Positions 1 to 6,775 of a stretch of 6,840 nucleotides of DNA are shown piece by piece (positions within the stretch are counted from its first letter, which is position 1; each line of letters begins with the position of its first letter). A program made the position numbers and the translations under genes. Location of the stretch: NCBI GenBank assembly GCA_012841565.1, contig DUUM01000347.1:1-6840 (forward strand), in the 5' to 3' direction. This DNA comes from Candidatus Epulonipiscium sp. GTDB lineage: Bacteria > Bacillota_A > Clostridia > Lachnospirales > Cellulosilyticaceae. The notes below the pieces were generated by a model. The model was given only the letters and a program-made list of their open reading frames with translations, was not told where the DNA came from and searched no databases.

Positions 1-250
1 AAGTTCCATAGGGATAATACTTATCAAATTTAATTGCTGCTGAGCCAATGCTTTTTATTCTAGAATCTATCGGCAGGCTATCGATTATATTTTGCTCGTT
101 ATACCATGCTCTCATTTCTTTAATTTCCTGAATTACATCATCCTTATTAAAACGTGCTAGTGATCTTTTTAAACTAGTTCCTAATCCTGAATGATAAGAT
201 AGAGCTGCAAGAGTTCTAATCTCTAGACCCAATTTATTTAGAATATACAT
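1..250 (-). CDS. Partial protein (N-terminus only), possibly RelA/SpoT-like
   Basis: Only the first 83 codons are in the window; the gene runs off the left edge. The ATG at 250 is well supported by AGGAG at 257-261 with a 6-nt spacer and by a good promoter at 300-328. The visible protein is soluble, with no signal peptide or membrane segment. Its N-terminus (MYILNKLGLEIRTLAAL) is followed by a charged helical stretch (KDDVIQEIKEMRAWYNEQN) and then SLPIDSRIKSIGSAAIKF at about residues 57-74. The 'SRIKS..S...K' pattern after a helical lead-in resembles the start of the RelA/SpoT (p)ppGpp synthetase domain, where a G/SR[VI]K segment comes at a similar depth. The catalytic residues would lie beyond the edge, so this is a family-level guess. 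It could equally be an unrelated nucleotidyltransferase or a hypothetical protein. The gene is independent of the truncated pilB upstream, since it has its own promoter. Confidence 0.6.
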   Translation of the reverse strand, partial: MYILNKLGLEIRTLAALSYHSGLGTSLKRSLARFNKDDVIQEIKEMRAWYNEQNIIDSLPIDSRIKSIGSAAIKFDKYYPYGT

Positions 251-299
251 ATTTTTCTCCTAAGGTAGTTTTTCCTTACAGTCTTACTTCTATAGCTCT

Positions 300-328
300 A
301 TCATAGCAAAAAATAAGCAATCTTTCAA
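300..328 (-). promoter_or_regulatory. Sigma-A-type promoter of the left-edge gene
   Basis: Reading the minus strand, TTGAAA (323-328), a 17-bp spacer and TATGAT (300-305) match sigma-A consensus at 5 of 6 bases in each hexamer. A TGC just before the -10 gives an extended -10. Transcription should start near 293, leaving a leader of about 43 nt before the ATG at 250. This is the best promoter match in the window. Confidence 0.65.
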
Positions 329-393
329 TCAAAACCCGCATCCATTCATTCCAATAATACAATCCTCCCTAACCAAATCACTAACTCACCAAA

Positions 394-471
394 TATTCTG
401 ACATGGTTCATTAGAAGAAAAGCGAGCTACTTAACACTCGCTATCTGTCTCTATTATTAATTGTCAGAATA
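394..471. repeat. 10-bp perfect inverted repeat enclosing a hairpin
   Basis: TATTCTGACA at 394-403 and TGTCAGAATA at 462-471 are exact reverse complements. They enclose the 6-bp hairpin at 421-442. The arrangement could be the ends of a tiny (about 78 bp) non-autonomous element or the outer helix of a structured 3' region. No flanking target duplication is evident to me. Confidence 0.35.
413..442 (-). terminator. Intrinsic-terminator-like hairpin downstream of truncated pilB
   Basis: On the minus strand AGCGAG and CTCGCT (437-442 and 421-426) form a 6-bp GC-rich stem with a 10-nt loop. It is followed at once by the pyrimidine run TTTTCTTCT (412-420). It lies about 90 bp after the pilB stop codon and upstream of the promoter of the left-edge gene, so it would separate the two transcription units. 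The U-tract is interrupted, so efficiency may be modest. Confidence 0.5.
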
Positions 472-486
472 GTTTCAGAGTTGTTT

Positions 487-526
487 AGGGTCAGACCCTC
501 TTGGCGATTGGAGCTAGACCCAAGAG
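487..526. repeat. REP-like nested palindrome at the pilB breakpoint
   Basis: Two overlapping perfect dyads are visible. AGGGT-CAG-ACCCT (487-499) is a 5-bp stem with a 3-nt loop. CTCTTGG (498-504) pairs with CCAAGAG (520-526) over a 15-nt loop. A second GACCC (517-521) gives GGGTC (488-492) an alternative partner. GGGTCAGACCC-type palindromes resemble REP-like elements associated with RAYT (IS200-like) transposases; this is recalled similarity, not searched. No transposase is nearby. The element starts only 6 bp beyond the premature pilB stop (532-534). Confidence 0.45.
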
Positions 527-531
527 CCTTG

Positions 532-1629
532 CTATGAGTTTACTTGTACTTGGTTGATTCCATCTAACTTATATTCGACTGGGTCTTCTATTGTAATAAT
601 GTTTTTCTCTATTTGGTTTAATTCTTGTAACACGGTATAGAGTGTCGTGGTTTTTCCACTTCCTGTCGGACCGGTCACTAAGATCATTCCATAAGGCTGA
701 TCTAAAATCTTGTCAAAAATCCCTAAGTCTTTTGGATTAAAGCCTATGTCTTTTTTTGTAAACGTAAATCCAGATTGATCCAGAATCCGAATAACAATTT
801 TTTCACCGTATACTGTGGGTAGAGTGGATATTCGCATATCGACTTCTTGACCATTAATCTTGATCCCTACTCTCCCATCTTGTGGGATTCTTTTCTCGGC
901 TATGTTCATTTTTCCGATAATCTTAATCCTTGTTATGATTCCTGAGTGACTGGTTTTATTTAATGTCGTGATTGCACTTAGGTCTCCGTCAATACGAAAT
1001 CTTACCCTTATATCATCTGCATAAGGCTCTATATGTATATCACTTGCTTTTTCCTTGATGGCTTGTTCTATCAAGGAGTTTAGGAGCCTTACAATAGGCG
1101 CTGTGGTTACCTCTAATAGTTCTTTATCTTCTAAGTCATCAAAGCTAATGGGCAAAAAGTTTTCTTCAAACTCTTCTACCACCTTTTTTGTGACTTCTTT
1201 GCTATAGAATTTGTCAATTGCTTTTAGTATGTTTTTTCTGGTAGATATGACCGGCTGAATGTCTGATTTGATGGAAATCTTTATATCATCTAGGGCAAAA
1301 ATATTCAAGGGGTCTACCATGGCTACCATGATTGTGTCATTTTTTGTATCTATGGCAATCAGTTCATAGCGTCTTACGATGGATTCTGGAATTAATGTTG
1401 CTACAGATCTATTGATATTATATTTATCTAAATCGATATGGGGGATTCCCAGTTGAAATTCTAGTACTTCTATAATGTCATTTTCTGTAATAAACTTCCC
1501 CTCTACTAAGGCTTCACCTAGTCGTTTCTTCGTCCTTTTTTGTCGTGCTAAAGCCTCTTGTAATTGTTCTTCATTAATCTTTCCTGAAGATACTAGGAGT
1601 TCACCAAGTCTTAATCTTTTGTTTGCCAT
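532..1629 (-). CDS. pilB: C-terminally truncated type IV pilus assembly ATPase PilB (GspE/PulE family), probable pseudogene
   Basis: PilB is the hexameric cytoplasmic ATPase that powers type IV pilus extension. Numbering from the ATG at 1629, an N-terminal MshEN domain carries two 24-residue motifs, RLGELL...ALARQ (7-30) and RLGEAL...LEFQ (36-59), the pattern that binds c-di-GMP in this family. The N2 domain follows from about 178 (ASDIHIEPY at 195-203, RIPQDGR at 247-253). Walker A is GPTGSGKTTT (320-329), and ITIEDPVEY (345-353) follows. The protein then ends at INQVQVNS after 365 residues. Family members run to about 560, so Walker B, the His box and the C-terminal subdomain are missing and ATPase activity is very unlikely. 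An upstream in-frame ATG (1659) exists, but GGAGGTGAT lies inside that extension and the -10 sits just before it, so 1629 is preferred. PilB fits a Gram-positive host better than GspE. Confidence 0.85.
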   Translation of the reverse strand: MANKRLRLGELLVSSGKINEEQLQEALARQKRTKKRLGEALVEGKFITENDIIEVLEFQLGIPHIDLDKYNINRSVATLIPESIVRRYELIAIDTKNDTIMVAMVDPLNIFALDDIKISIKSDIQPVISTRKNILKAIDKFYSKEVTKKVVEEFEENFLPISFDDLEDKELLEVTTAPIVRLLNSLIEQAIKEKASDIHIEPYADDIRVRFRIDGDLSAITTLNKTSHSGIITRIKIIGKMNIAEKRIPQDGRVGIKINGQEVDMRISTLPTVYGEKIVIRILDQSGFTFTKKDIGFNPKDLGIFDKILDQPYGMILVTGPTGSGKTTTLYTVLQELNQIEKNIITIEDPVEYKLDGINQVQVNS

Positions 1630-1667
1630 TTCATCCATCACCTCCAGGCTTTTATACATTTATCCTT

Positions 1668-1696
1668 ATTATAATACTTTTCTTCATAATATCATA
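1668..1696 (-). promoter_or_regulatory. Possible promoter of truncated pilB
   Basis: A perfect TATAAT -10 lies at 1668-1673 on the minus strand. The -35 position 17 bp upstream (TATGAT, 1691-1696) is a poor match. Transcription would start around 1661, giving a leader of about 30 nt that contains GGAGGTGAT and leads to the ATG at 1629. This supports that start over the ATG at 1659, which would be almost leaderless. With so weak a -35, an activator might be required. Confidence 0.4.
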
Positions 1697-1720
1697 GTAA
1701 TTATTGCAATTTTCTTTTAT

Positions 1721-1737
1721 TACTGTAAAGTACTGTA
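1721..1737. repeat. Direct repeat TACTGTA x2 with 10-bp period
   Basis: TACTGTA occurs at 1721-1727 and 1731-1737, exactly one helical turn apart and about 25-40 bp upstream of the candidate pilB -35. Same-face direct repeats in this position suit an activator or response-regulator site. The repeat is short and the region AT-rich, so chance is a real alternative. Confidence 0.25.
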
Positions 1738-1792
1738 GAATATTTAACTTTTTACTTGGTTACTAGCAAAGAAGGTCCTATAAACCTAACAT

Positions 1793-3526
1793 TTATAGCT
1801 TTGCAAATATCTCTGTTTCTTGTTTAAGTGCTCCTGCAATCTGTTGGTTTTCATTCATATGCCCCGTGATATTTTCCATATCTCCAACAAGGACCTCCGT
1901 ATTTTCTGCAGCGCCATTGATTCCAGCAACCCCCTCATCGATAGACCTTGATATAGTATCGATAGATATAGCAATCTCAGCAAAAGCTTCTTTGAGGCCA
2001 TCTGTTTTCGATGTGAATTCTCCCATAACATTTTCTATATATGTTGCATTATCCTTATATTCGCTACCTTCTTTTACAAAAGCCTCGAACTCCGGAAGGA
2101 TTGAATCATTCATATAATTGACTAAACTATTGGCATTATCTGCAAGATTATGCACGGCTTCTGTAACCACGCCATTAATCGCCTGTATGTTATTAGTGGT
2201 TTCTCTACTGGTTGCCGCAAGTTGGCCTATCTCGCTTGCAACTACTGCAAATCCTTTACCTGCTTCACCTGCTCTTGCCGCTTCAATAGATGCATTTAAT
2301 GCCAATAGATTCGTTTGGTTAGCAATCTTAATTATATCATCGGTTAAACTATTGATTTGATTAACACTATTACTATCTTCAATTGCTTGATTGAGTACAC
2401 TAAGTATCCCATCAACTTTTATTCTAATAGATTCCATATTAATGCGTGCCACATCTTCCATATTCTCCGCATGTTCCTTCATCTCTTTGGAATAATCATT
2501 AATCTCCTTAGTCTTCTCAGCCATAACATTAACCTCTACAAGTACGCCACTAGCATTATCATTAATAACTGATGCATTATCTGATACCTCTTCCATCGTT
2601 GCTAAGAGTTCTTCCGTTAATGCTGATAGATCAGATACACTATGATTAGAAGTTTTAACACTTTCCATTACTTCATTTACTACCCTATCCATCTTTTGAG
2701 AATTATTTGTCATCATACTAAAAATACTCTGCAATTTTTCCATGAATACATTAATACCATTACCTAAAGCCCCTATCTCATCATTAGAATAGATCGAAAT
2801 ACGCTTGGTTAAATCCCCTTCTCTTCTATCAATATCTTTAATGATCTGTGAAAGTTCACTTTCAGTCCTTGAAATAGGTTTGATAATTTTTTTGCTAACG
2901 ATAAATATTGCACCCATAATAGCCAGCAAACTAATAAAAATAGTTATACCACTGCCGACTAAAGCCCTTCGGTAAACACTTGCTAATTGGTTACGAGCAT
3001 CTGTTGCTCCCGTAGTAACTTCTGCTATCAAAGTATCAATATTCCCTTGCATTGCCTTACCATAAGTTGATACATCCCCATTAGCACTTGCATAGGCGCC
3101 TTCATTATCGCCATTAGCACTAAACGCTACAAGGTTAGCCATTGCATATACCAAATTGTCGTAATTTTCATACACGTCTTGATATGTCGTCTTATCTGCA
3201 TCTGATATGCTCATAGCATATCTCTCTATATTTTCATCTAACGCGACTTCTTTTTCTTTTATTCCTTCAATAATTTCTATCTTCGTATCTGTATCTGTCG
3301 CAATAATATGGGACAATGCTTGATTATATAGTTCTTGTGATTGTTGCTTCATCTCACTAAGTTGTACGATTGCCACCATATAATTATCTGCAATATTAGA
3401 TGCATTTTCGTTAACATTGTGTATATTCATAATGGCTATTCCATTAGATATAATTGATACAACACCTAATACAAGTACTGGTAACATAATAACTATCTTG
3501 ATACTAATATATTTCTTATTTTTCAT
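1793..3526 (-). CDS. Methyl-accepting chemotaxis protein (transmembrane, HAMP)
   Basis: This 577-residue chemoreceptor feeds ligand occupancy to CheA/CheW. The layout is classical: a short basic N-terminus, TM1 at about 11-33, a mostly helical extracellular sensor of about 155 residues (34-188, four-helix-bundle-like), TM2 at about 189-210, HAMP at about 211-266, then a long coiled-coil signalling domain to the C-terminus. The conserved hairpin tip is at about 401-437 ([21 protein letters not shown], then [11 protein letters not shown]). Arms of roughly 135 residues flank it. There is no C-terminal CheR/CheB-tethering pentapeptide. The ATG at 3526 has AGGAGG 7 nt upstream. The gene starts only 20 bp after the stop of the sugar-binding lipoprotein gene, so the two are almost certainly cotranscribed. 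The sensor probably reads the loaded binding protein rather than, or as well as, free ligand; that is inference. I see no convincing terminator after the stop. Confidence 0.95.
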   Translation of the reverse strand: MKNKKYISIKIVIMLPVLVLGVVSIISNGIAIMNIHNVNENASNIADNYMVAIVQLSEMKQQSQELYNQALSHIIATDTDTKIEIIEGIKEKEVALDENIERYAMSISDADKTTYQDVYENYDNLVYAMANLVAFSANGDNEGAYASANGDVSTYGKAMQGNIDTLIAEVTTGATDARNQLASVYRRALVGSGITIFISLLAIMGAIFIVSKKIIKPISRTESELSQIIKDIDRREGDLTKRISIYSNDEIGALGNGINVFMEKLQSIFSMMTNNSQKMDRVVNEVMESVKTSNHSVSDLSALTEELLATMEEVSDNASVINDNASGVLVEVNVMAEKTKEINDYSKEMKEHAENMEDVARINMESIRIKVDGILSVLNQAIEDSNSVNQINSLTDDIIKIANQTNLLALNASIEAARAGEAGKGFAVVASEIGQLAATSRETTNNIQAINGVVTEAVHNLADNANSLVNYMNDSILPEFEAFVKEGSEYKDNATYIENVMGEFTSKTDGLKEAFAEIAISIDTISRSIDEGVAGINGAAENTEVLVGDMENITGHMNENQQIAGALKQETEIFAKL

Positions 3527-3546
3527 GCCTTTTCCTCCTGTTATTA

Positions 3547-4818
3547 CTATTTAACAGCAGATGCTGTAATTTCTGCTACTATACTATCCATTAACTCTTG
3601 TAGATTAGTCCCTTTCGGATTACCCGCTGCTAAAGTTTCACCTAATGTTTGCATTGGCCCCCAATAGCTATTGCCAACTCTTTGAAGTGTTGCAAACTCT
3701 GACTGTGCTAAAACTGCTTGTATTGCTAGCGCATTTTTAACTTCGTCAGAACTGGCGGCATTCTTATTAGATGGACCTTGTTCTCTTTGGGTAAATCTCA
3801 GTTTTTGATTTTGTTCATTCGTAATCCAATCTGCTAATCTCAATCCCCATTCTGGATGATCAGAATATGCATTGACACCTACCATCTTATATCCGGAAAA
3901 AGAAGCCATCTGAACATCTTTTTCTGCCACTTTATATGTTGGAAGCTTTACAGCTCCAAAATTATTACCCCATGCTGCTTTTATCGCAGTGGCATCCCAT
4001 ACACCACTTACACCTGCTGCTACACGTCCAGCTTTAACACCGTTTATAAAATCTTCGTTGTTCATATTAGTAAATCCTGAATTTTTTGCAATATTAAGCA
4101 TTGAATTGGCTATTTCTACACCCTTTATTTCTCCTTGTGTCGTGTTCCAGTCACAGGTCATTGTTATACCATCGTCATTTAATGACAAGTTCATACTTTC
4201 GTTGCCAAAGAAAGAATACAAGTACCAACCAGAAGTCCAGTCCATTGCTATCTTTTTATTCGCCTGAGCTGCCTTATCAAGCATTTTTTCAAGGCTCTTT
4301 ACATCCTCATCAGTAAATATACTTTTATCATAATACATAAAATAACCATTATCGGCTGTCATGGGATATGCATATAATGAATCTCTTACCGTTACTGCTG
4401 ATACAGCGCCTTCAATATTCGCATTTTTTACTTGGTCAGTATTATCAACCTTGACAAGCGCACCTGCTGCAACCATGGTTAATAATTGATCATCTGCAAA
4501 AGTAAACACATCCGCACCATTTTGCACATCTCCTAATAAATTATCCCTAGCTGTGGATTCACTCTGTGGTTCAATTGTAATATCAAATTGTGCTTCTCCA
4601 GCATATTCCACTTTAAAGCTTTCTACCATATCAGCTAGGATAGCTTGATCTGCTTCTCCCCCCCAAAGTCTTAGGGTAACTATCCCGTTCTCCACTTCTG
4701 GATTTTCCGTTTGACTATCTACCTTCTCTTCTGTTTTCTCCCCTGCCTTTCCACATCCTACAAATATAATGCTCATCAACATTAATAGCGTTATAATTGC
4801 TAGCCTTTTTTTCTTCAT
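3547..4818 (-). CDS. Sugar-binding lipoprotein, ABC-type extracellular solute-binding protein family 1 (MalE-like)
   Basis: This 423-residue protein is an extracellular substrate-binding lipoprotein. It has a basic start (MKKKRLA), a hydrophobic h-region, and lipobox FVGC with the lipidated Cys at 22; the -3 position is Phe instead of the usual Leu. An acidic, Glu-rich linker of about 20 residues follows. The mature part has the family 1 pattern: TLRLWGG near 48-54, [20 protein letters not shown] near 103-122, [20 protein letters not shown] near 149-168, a '[12 protein letters not shown]' strand near 285-296, and a C-terminal helical segment with [12 protein letters not shown] near 383-394. 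This matches maltodextrin/sugar binders of the MalE type; the exact sugar cannot be told. GGGAGG lies 7 nt before the ATG. No permease or ATPase gene is adjacent. The next gene, 20 bp on, is a chemoreceptor, which points to a role in chemotactic sensing, perhaps alongside a transporter encoded elsewhere. Confidence 0.93.
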   Translation of the reverse strand: MKKKRLAIITLLMLMSIIFVGCGKAGEKTEEKVDSQTENPEVENGIVTLRLWGGEADQAILADMVESFKVEYAGEAQFDITIEPQSESTARDNLLGDVQNGADVFTFADDQLLTMVAAGALVKVDNTDQVKNANIEGAVSAVTVRDSLYAYPMTADNGYFMYYDKSIFTDEDVKSLEKMLDKAAQANKKIAMDWTSGWYLYSFFGNESMNLSLNDDGITMTCDWNTTQGEIKGVEIANSMLNIAKNSGFTNMNNEDFINGVKAGRVAAGVSGVWDATAIKAAWGNNFGAVKLPTYKVAEKDVQMASFSGYKMVGVNAYSDHPEWGLRLADWITNEQNQKLRFTQREQGPSNKNAASSDEVKNALAIQAVLAQSEFATLQRVGNSYWGPMQTLGETLAAGNPKGTNLQELMDSIVAEITASAVK

Positions 4819-4879
4819 ATTTGTTCCTCCCTTTTCTGGTTTTTCCCATAGTTAGTTGAATCTATAATATCGCTACAAC

Positions 4880-4907
4880 ATTAAAATCTTTATTCGCAAT
4901 GTTGCAA
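4880..4907 (-). promoter_or_regulatory. Candidate promoter of the sugar-binding protein / chemoreceptor operon, with overlapping dyad
   Basis: On the minus strand TTGCAA (4902-4907), a 16-bp spacer and TTTAAT (4880-4885) give 4/6 and 5/6 matches to sigma-A consensus, about 60 bp before the ATG at 4818. A short perfect dyad GCAATGTTGC (4896-4905) overlaps the -35 and could be a repressor site. It is not a good cre (CcpA) match. Another TATTAT at 4864-4869 is an alternative -10 but lacks a -35. Confidence 0.35.
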
Positions 4908-4986
4908 TATGACATCATACTACATAATTCGTTTAGTGATTTTAATTTTATTGAGCATATCACGTTCACTCCTTGTATAAAAACAT

Positions 4987-5012
4987 AAAAAAAAGAATGG
5001 TATACCATTCTT
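4987..5012 (-). terminator. Strong intrinsic terminator
   Basis: On the minus strand an 8-bp stem (AAGAATGG, loop TATA, CCATTCTT) is followed directly by a U-tract; counting the stem's last two bases there are eight consecutive T (4987-4994). The 20 bp at 4993-5012 are a perfect palindrome. It lies about 170 bp upstream of the sugar-binding protein ATG. It therefore either ends a short RNA started at the promoter 5073-5100, acts as an attenuator for the operon, or shields the operon from transcription leaving the insertion sequence. Confidence 0.75.
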
Positions 5013-5069
5013 AATCTCGCAAATGGAATATTGGGATTTCAGCATCGCCCACACCTTCCAATAGTTGCT
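4987..5069 (-). ncRNA. Candidate short structured RNA or attenuator leader (about 80 nt)
   Basis: A promoter at 5073-5100 would start RNA near 5069, and the terminator at 4987-5012 would end it. The roughly 55 nt between can fold as a nested hairpin. GCAA near the 5' end pairs with UUGC, then UGGAA with UUCCA, then UGGG with CCCA, enclosing a loop that contains CGAUGCUGAAAU. An alternative stem UAUUGG/CCAAUA competes with these. I do not recognise any known riboswitch class. A 41-codon reading frame (4920-5045, with AAGGTG 6 nt before its ATG) also begins inside it and crosses the terminator; I consider it less likely to be real. Confidence 0.35.
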
Positions 5070-5072
5070 TAT

Positions 5073-5100
5073 ATTATATCATTTATTTAATAAAAGACAA
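5073..5100 (-). promoter_or_regulatory. Sigma-A-type promoter upstream of the structured leader
   Basis: A perfect TATAAT -10 (5073-5078) lies 16 bp downstream of TTGTCT (5095-5100) on the minus strand. The predicted start near 5069 is 57 bp before the terminator stem. The -35 lies only 15 bp from the end of the insertion sequence, so any upstream activator site would have been displaced by the insertion. Confidence 0.5.
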
Positions 5101-5126
5101 TACTTTTAAATAATCGTTAGTGTCAA
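5097..5126 (-). promoter_or_regulatory. Outward-facing hybrid promoter at the IS left end
   Basis: The left terminal repeat carries a perfect -35, TTGACA (5121-5126), pointing out of the element toward the sugar-binding operon. With an 18-bp spacer the flank supplies TATTGT (5097-5102), a 4/6 match to a -10. It would be a modest promoter, overlapping the -35 of the native promoter at 5073-5100. Any transcript would meet the terminator at 4987-5012. Confidence 0.3.
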
Positions 5127-5142
5127 GTAATAGTTGGCAAAA
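5116..5142. repeat. Left terminal inverted repeat of the ISLre2 element
   Basis: It begins GTTAGTGTCAAG and ends TTGGCAAAA, and matches the reverse complement of 6814-6840 at 20 of 27 positions. Its conserved blocks are GTTAG, GT, TAGT and GGCAAAA. It contains TTGACA on the minus strand (5121-5126), facing outward. It also has an internal imperfect dyad, TGTCAA...TTGGCA, which could be a transposase contact site. Confidence 0.8.
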
Positions 5143-5288
5143 TCTCATTTTTATTTTTCACACAAATTTCATCCTGAATTCAAAGCTATATTTTCTCACT
5201 TTTTTAAACTTATATTTTATAATTAGTCTAGTAACATTAAAATTCCAACACAAATTAAAGCAGTGGATATTTCTAGATCCATTACTTC

Positions 5289-6716
5289 TTACTGATAACT
5301 TAACATACTTTGAATTGCTCTGCGTCCATTTGTTGCAGATGCTCCCACAAATGGCATTCCACCTATCTTTGGATATTGGTATCCACGACCATCTTTTTTA
5401 GGCGCTTTAGCTGCACTTAAGATCTCCTGAACCTCTTGTACATATGTTTCAGGAAGGATTATTGTTGATATGCCAGTAATCTTTTCAGATAGTCTTTTAG
5501 TTGCTTTTAAGGTTAAAATTTTACTTAGTTTTTCTGCACCACTTTTACTCCAACTAACTTTTCTGTTCTTCATTCTTTGAGCGATTATATCGCATATATG
5601 ATGTTCCATTGTTCCTAGATTTCTATAGATAACGCCCGTAGGAGGGGCTGGTATGTTAAGCCCTCTTTGCTGATAAGGGATAAGACCCTCTTTGTTATTA
5701 AAAAGATAAGTATAAAGTTCTGTCAGCCGTTCACTTTCTTTAACATCTACTGCTTTCTCCGATAATTCCTTCAGGTAATCAAGGACAGTATCTACTTTCT
5801 TTTCCTTTAATAATGACATGATCTTGCGCCTTTGATCCTTATCTCTGACCTTTCGTATGATATCTCTATTTAAATGAAATGGATCAAGTTGGAAGTGGAC
5901 CGTTTCGTCCATTAATCCACCTTTTATCCAGCCACCCCCATCACCATTTAAAATCCTTATTTCTACTTCATCTGTATTAAAAACACTAGCAATAGCCCCT
6001 TCTTTACGCTTCTGAAATTCTCGGCTATTATCGAACCCAGCCACAGCTATTTTATTCCTAAGTTTATATCTGTTTTTACTTTCTAATTCCCAACCATCGT
6101 ATGCTACAGCTACTTTGAGCTCTGATCTTCGGCTTTTTTTAGGCCTATCTTTACCTTGCATATTAATCCACACACCATCAGCTTCTTCGAAGATGATTTT
6201 TGTTTCATTCGTACCGGTTATCTGTCCGTTAGCCGCAAGATTTGCATCGTTATCTTCAATCTCTTTAAGTTTGGAGCCTAAGGACTGGATTACGTTCCAC
6301 ACGCCACTATGGCTAATACTCTGGCCCGTTGTGCCTGTTATATTATTTGCTGAGTTTCTAAACGAACTTATACTTGCATGCTCAACTATTTTAAGGGCAA
6401 GATTGGTCGATATTTTCCCAAAGGTTTCGAGTCCTATTGCCTTATCTAATAAATATATATGTGTTTTTTCACCTAAGTCATTGGTTGTTTCATAAATCGT
6501 TCTTTTGAATTCTACTTCACCCATTATTGTTTTAATCGTTGTTTTTCGCTTTCCTTTATGCCTATAAGCTTTTCGATTTCGATTAAGCTGCAAGCTTCCA
6601 TCCATTGACTCTAGAATTTCCACCATTGTTTCTCTGGCATTTTTACAAGCTATTTCGTAAATTTCTTTCTCTAAGTCATTGAAATTAATCTCATTTTCTG
6701 ATAGTATTTGTTTCAT
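5289..6716 (-). CDS. ISLre2-family transposase (UPF0236)
   Basis: This 475-residue DDE-type transposase catalyses movement of the surrounding element. Numbering from the ATG at 6716, the family's N-terminal zone YRHKGKRKTTIKTIMGEVEF is at about 51-70, and IGLETFGKIS and SISHSGVWNVIQ lie near 96-105 and 133-144. Candidate acidic catalytic residues are D180 (EADGVW), D259 (NGDGGGWIK) and E371 (GTMEHH). The LDPFHLNRD block is near 277-285 and RMKNRKVSWSKSGAEKLS near 381-398. The length is that of an intact family member, with no frameshift. An in-frame TTG at 6722 lies only 2 nt from the AGGAGG at 6724-6729, whereas the ATG at 6716 has a proper spacer of about 7 nt, so the ATG is chosen. The leader can form hairpins that may limit expression (see 6726-6762). 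Confidence 0.95.
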   Translation of the reverse strand: MKQILSENEINFNDLEKEIYEIACKNARETMVEILESMDGSLQLNRNRKAYRHKGKRKTTIKTIMGEVEFKRTIYETTNDLGEKTHIYLLDKAIGLETFGKISTNLALKIVEHASISSFRNSANNITGTTGQSISHSGVWNVIQSLGSKLKEIEDNDANLAANGQITGTNETKIIFEEADGVWINMQGKDRPKKSRRSELKVAVAYDGWELESKNRYKLRNKIAVAGFDNSREFQKRKEGAIASVFNTDEVEIRILNGDGGGWIKGGLMDETVHFQLDPFHLNRDIIRKVRDKDQRRKIMSLLKEKKVDTVLDYLKELSEKAVDVKESERLTELYTYLFNNKEGLIPYQQRGLNIPAPPTGVIYRNLGTMEHHICDIIAQRMKNRKVSWSKSGAEKLSKILTLKATKRLSEKITGISTIILPETYVQEVQEILSAAKAPKKDGRGYQYPKIGGMPFVGASATNGRRAIQSMLSYQ

Positions 6717-6725
6717 ATACAAACC

Positions 6726-6762
6726 TCCTGTGAGTTTTTTCTGGTAATTAAATTTTACAGGA
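6726..6762 (-). promoter_or_regulatory. Possible Shine-Dalgarno-sequestering helix in the transposase leader
   Basis: On the minus-strand RNA, UCCUGU (6757-6762) is perfectly complementary to ACAGGA (6726-6731), which includes most of the ribosome site. Two further U-G pairs can extend the helix over the rest of AGGAGG. The loop is 25 nt. UCCUGU also overlaps a competing 7-bp hairpin (6750-6756 with 6762-6768), so two states are possible. Insertion sequences often block transposase translation from read-through RNA in this way. Confidence 0.35.
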
Positions 6763-6775
6763 AAATTTGTATGTT

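Noticed and set aside
1630..1659. ATG at 1659 as the PilB start
   Set aside because: The best ribosome site lies inside that extension, and the candidate -10 ends only 8 bp upstream of this ATG.
1740..1792. Terminator after the chemoreceptor gene
   Set aside because: Only a 4-bp AGGT/ACCT stem is present, with no U-tract after it. It is too weak to call.
4893..4907. CcpA cre site at the sugar-binding operon promoter
   Set aside because: The dyad GCAATGTTGC lacks the central CG and the conserved TGNAANCG half of a cre site.
4920..5045. Small minus-strand frame of 41 codons with AAGGTG before its ATG
   Set aside because: It crosses the intrinsic terminator, whose U-tract would encode a run of Phe, and its sequence shows no recognisable motif. 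I kept it only as a remark under the leader RNA.
5013..5069. Fluoride-type riboswitch suggested by GGGCGATG followed by a CCC
   Set aside because: The conserved downstream GATGRCTCCTAC-like part is missing and the downstream gene is not a fluoride exporter.
5120..5401. Plus-strand frame of 93 codons starting at the IS left end
   Set aside because: It spans the non-coding 3' end of the element and then the antisense of the transposase C-terminus. It has an Asn/Leu/Phe-rich composition and no credible ribosome site.
1475..6495. Open frames on the plus strand inside the PilB, chemoreceptor, sugar-binding protein and transposase genes
   Set aside because: They lie opposite well-conserved minus-strand genes, lack ribosome sites I can credit, and encode Ser/Ile/Phe-rich, low-complexity proteins typical of antisense shadows.
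6717..6722. TTG start at 6722 for the transposase
   Set aside because: It would sit only 2 nt from the AGGAGG. The ATG at 6716 has normal spacing.
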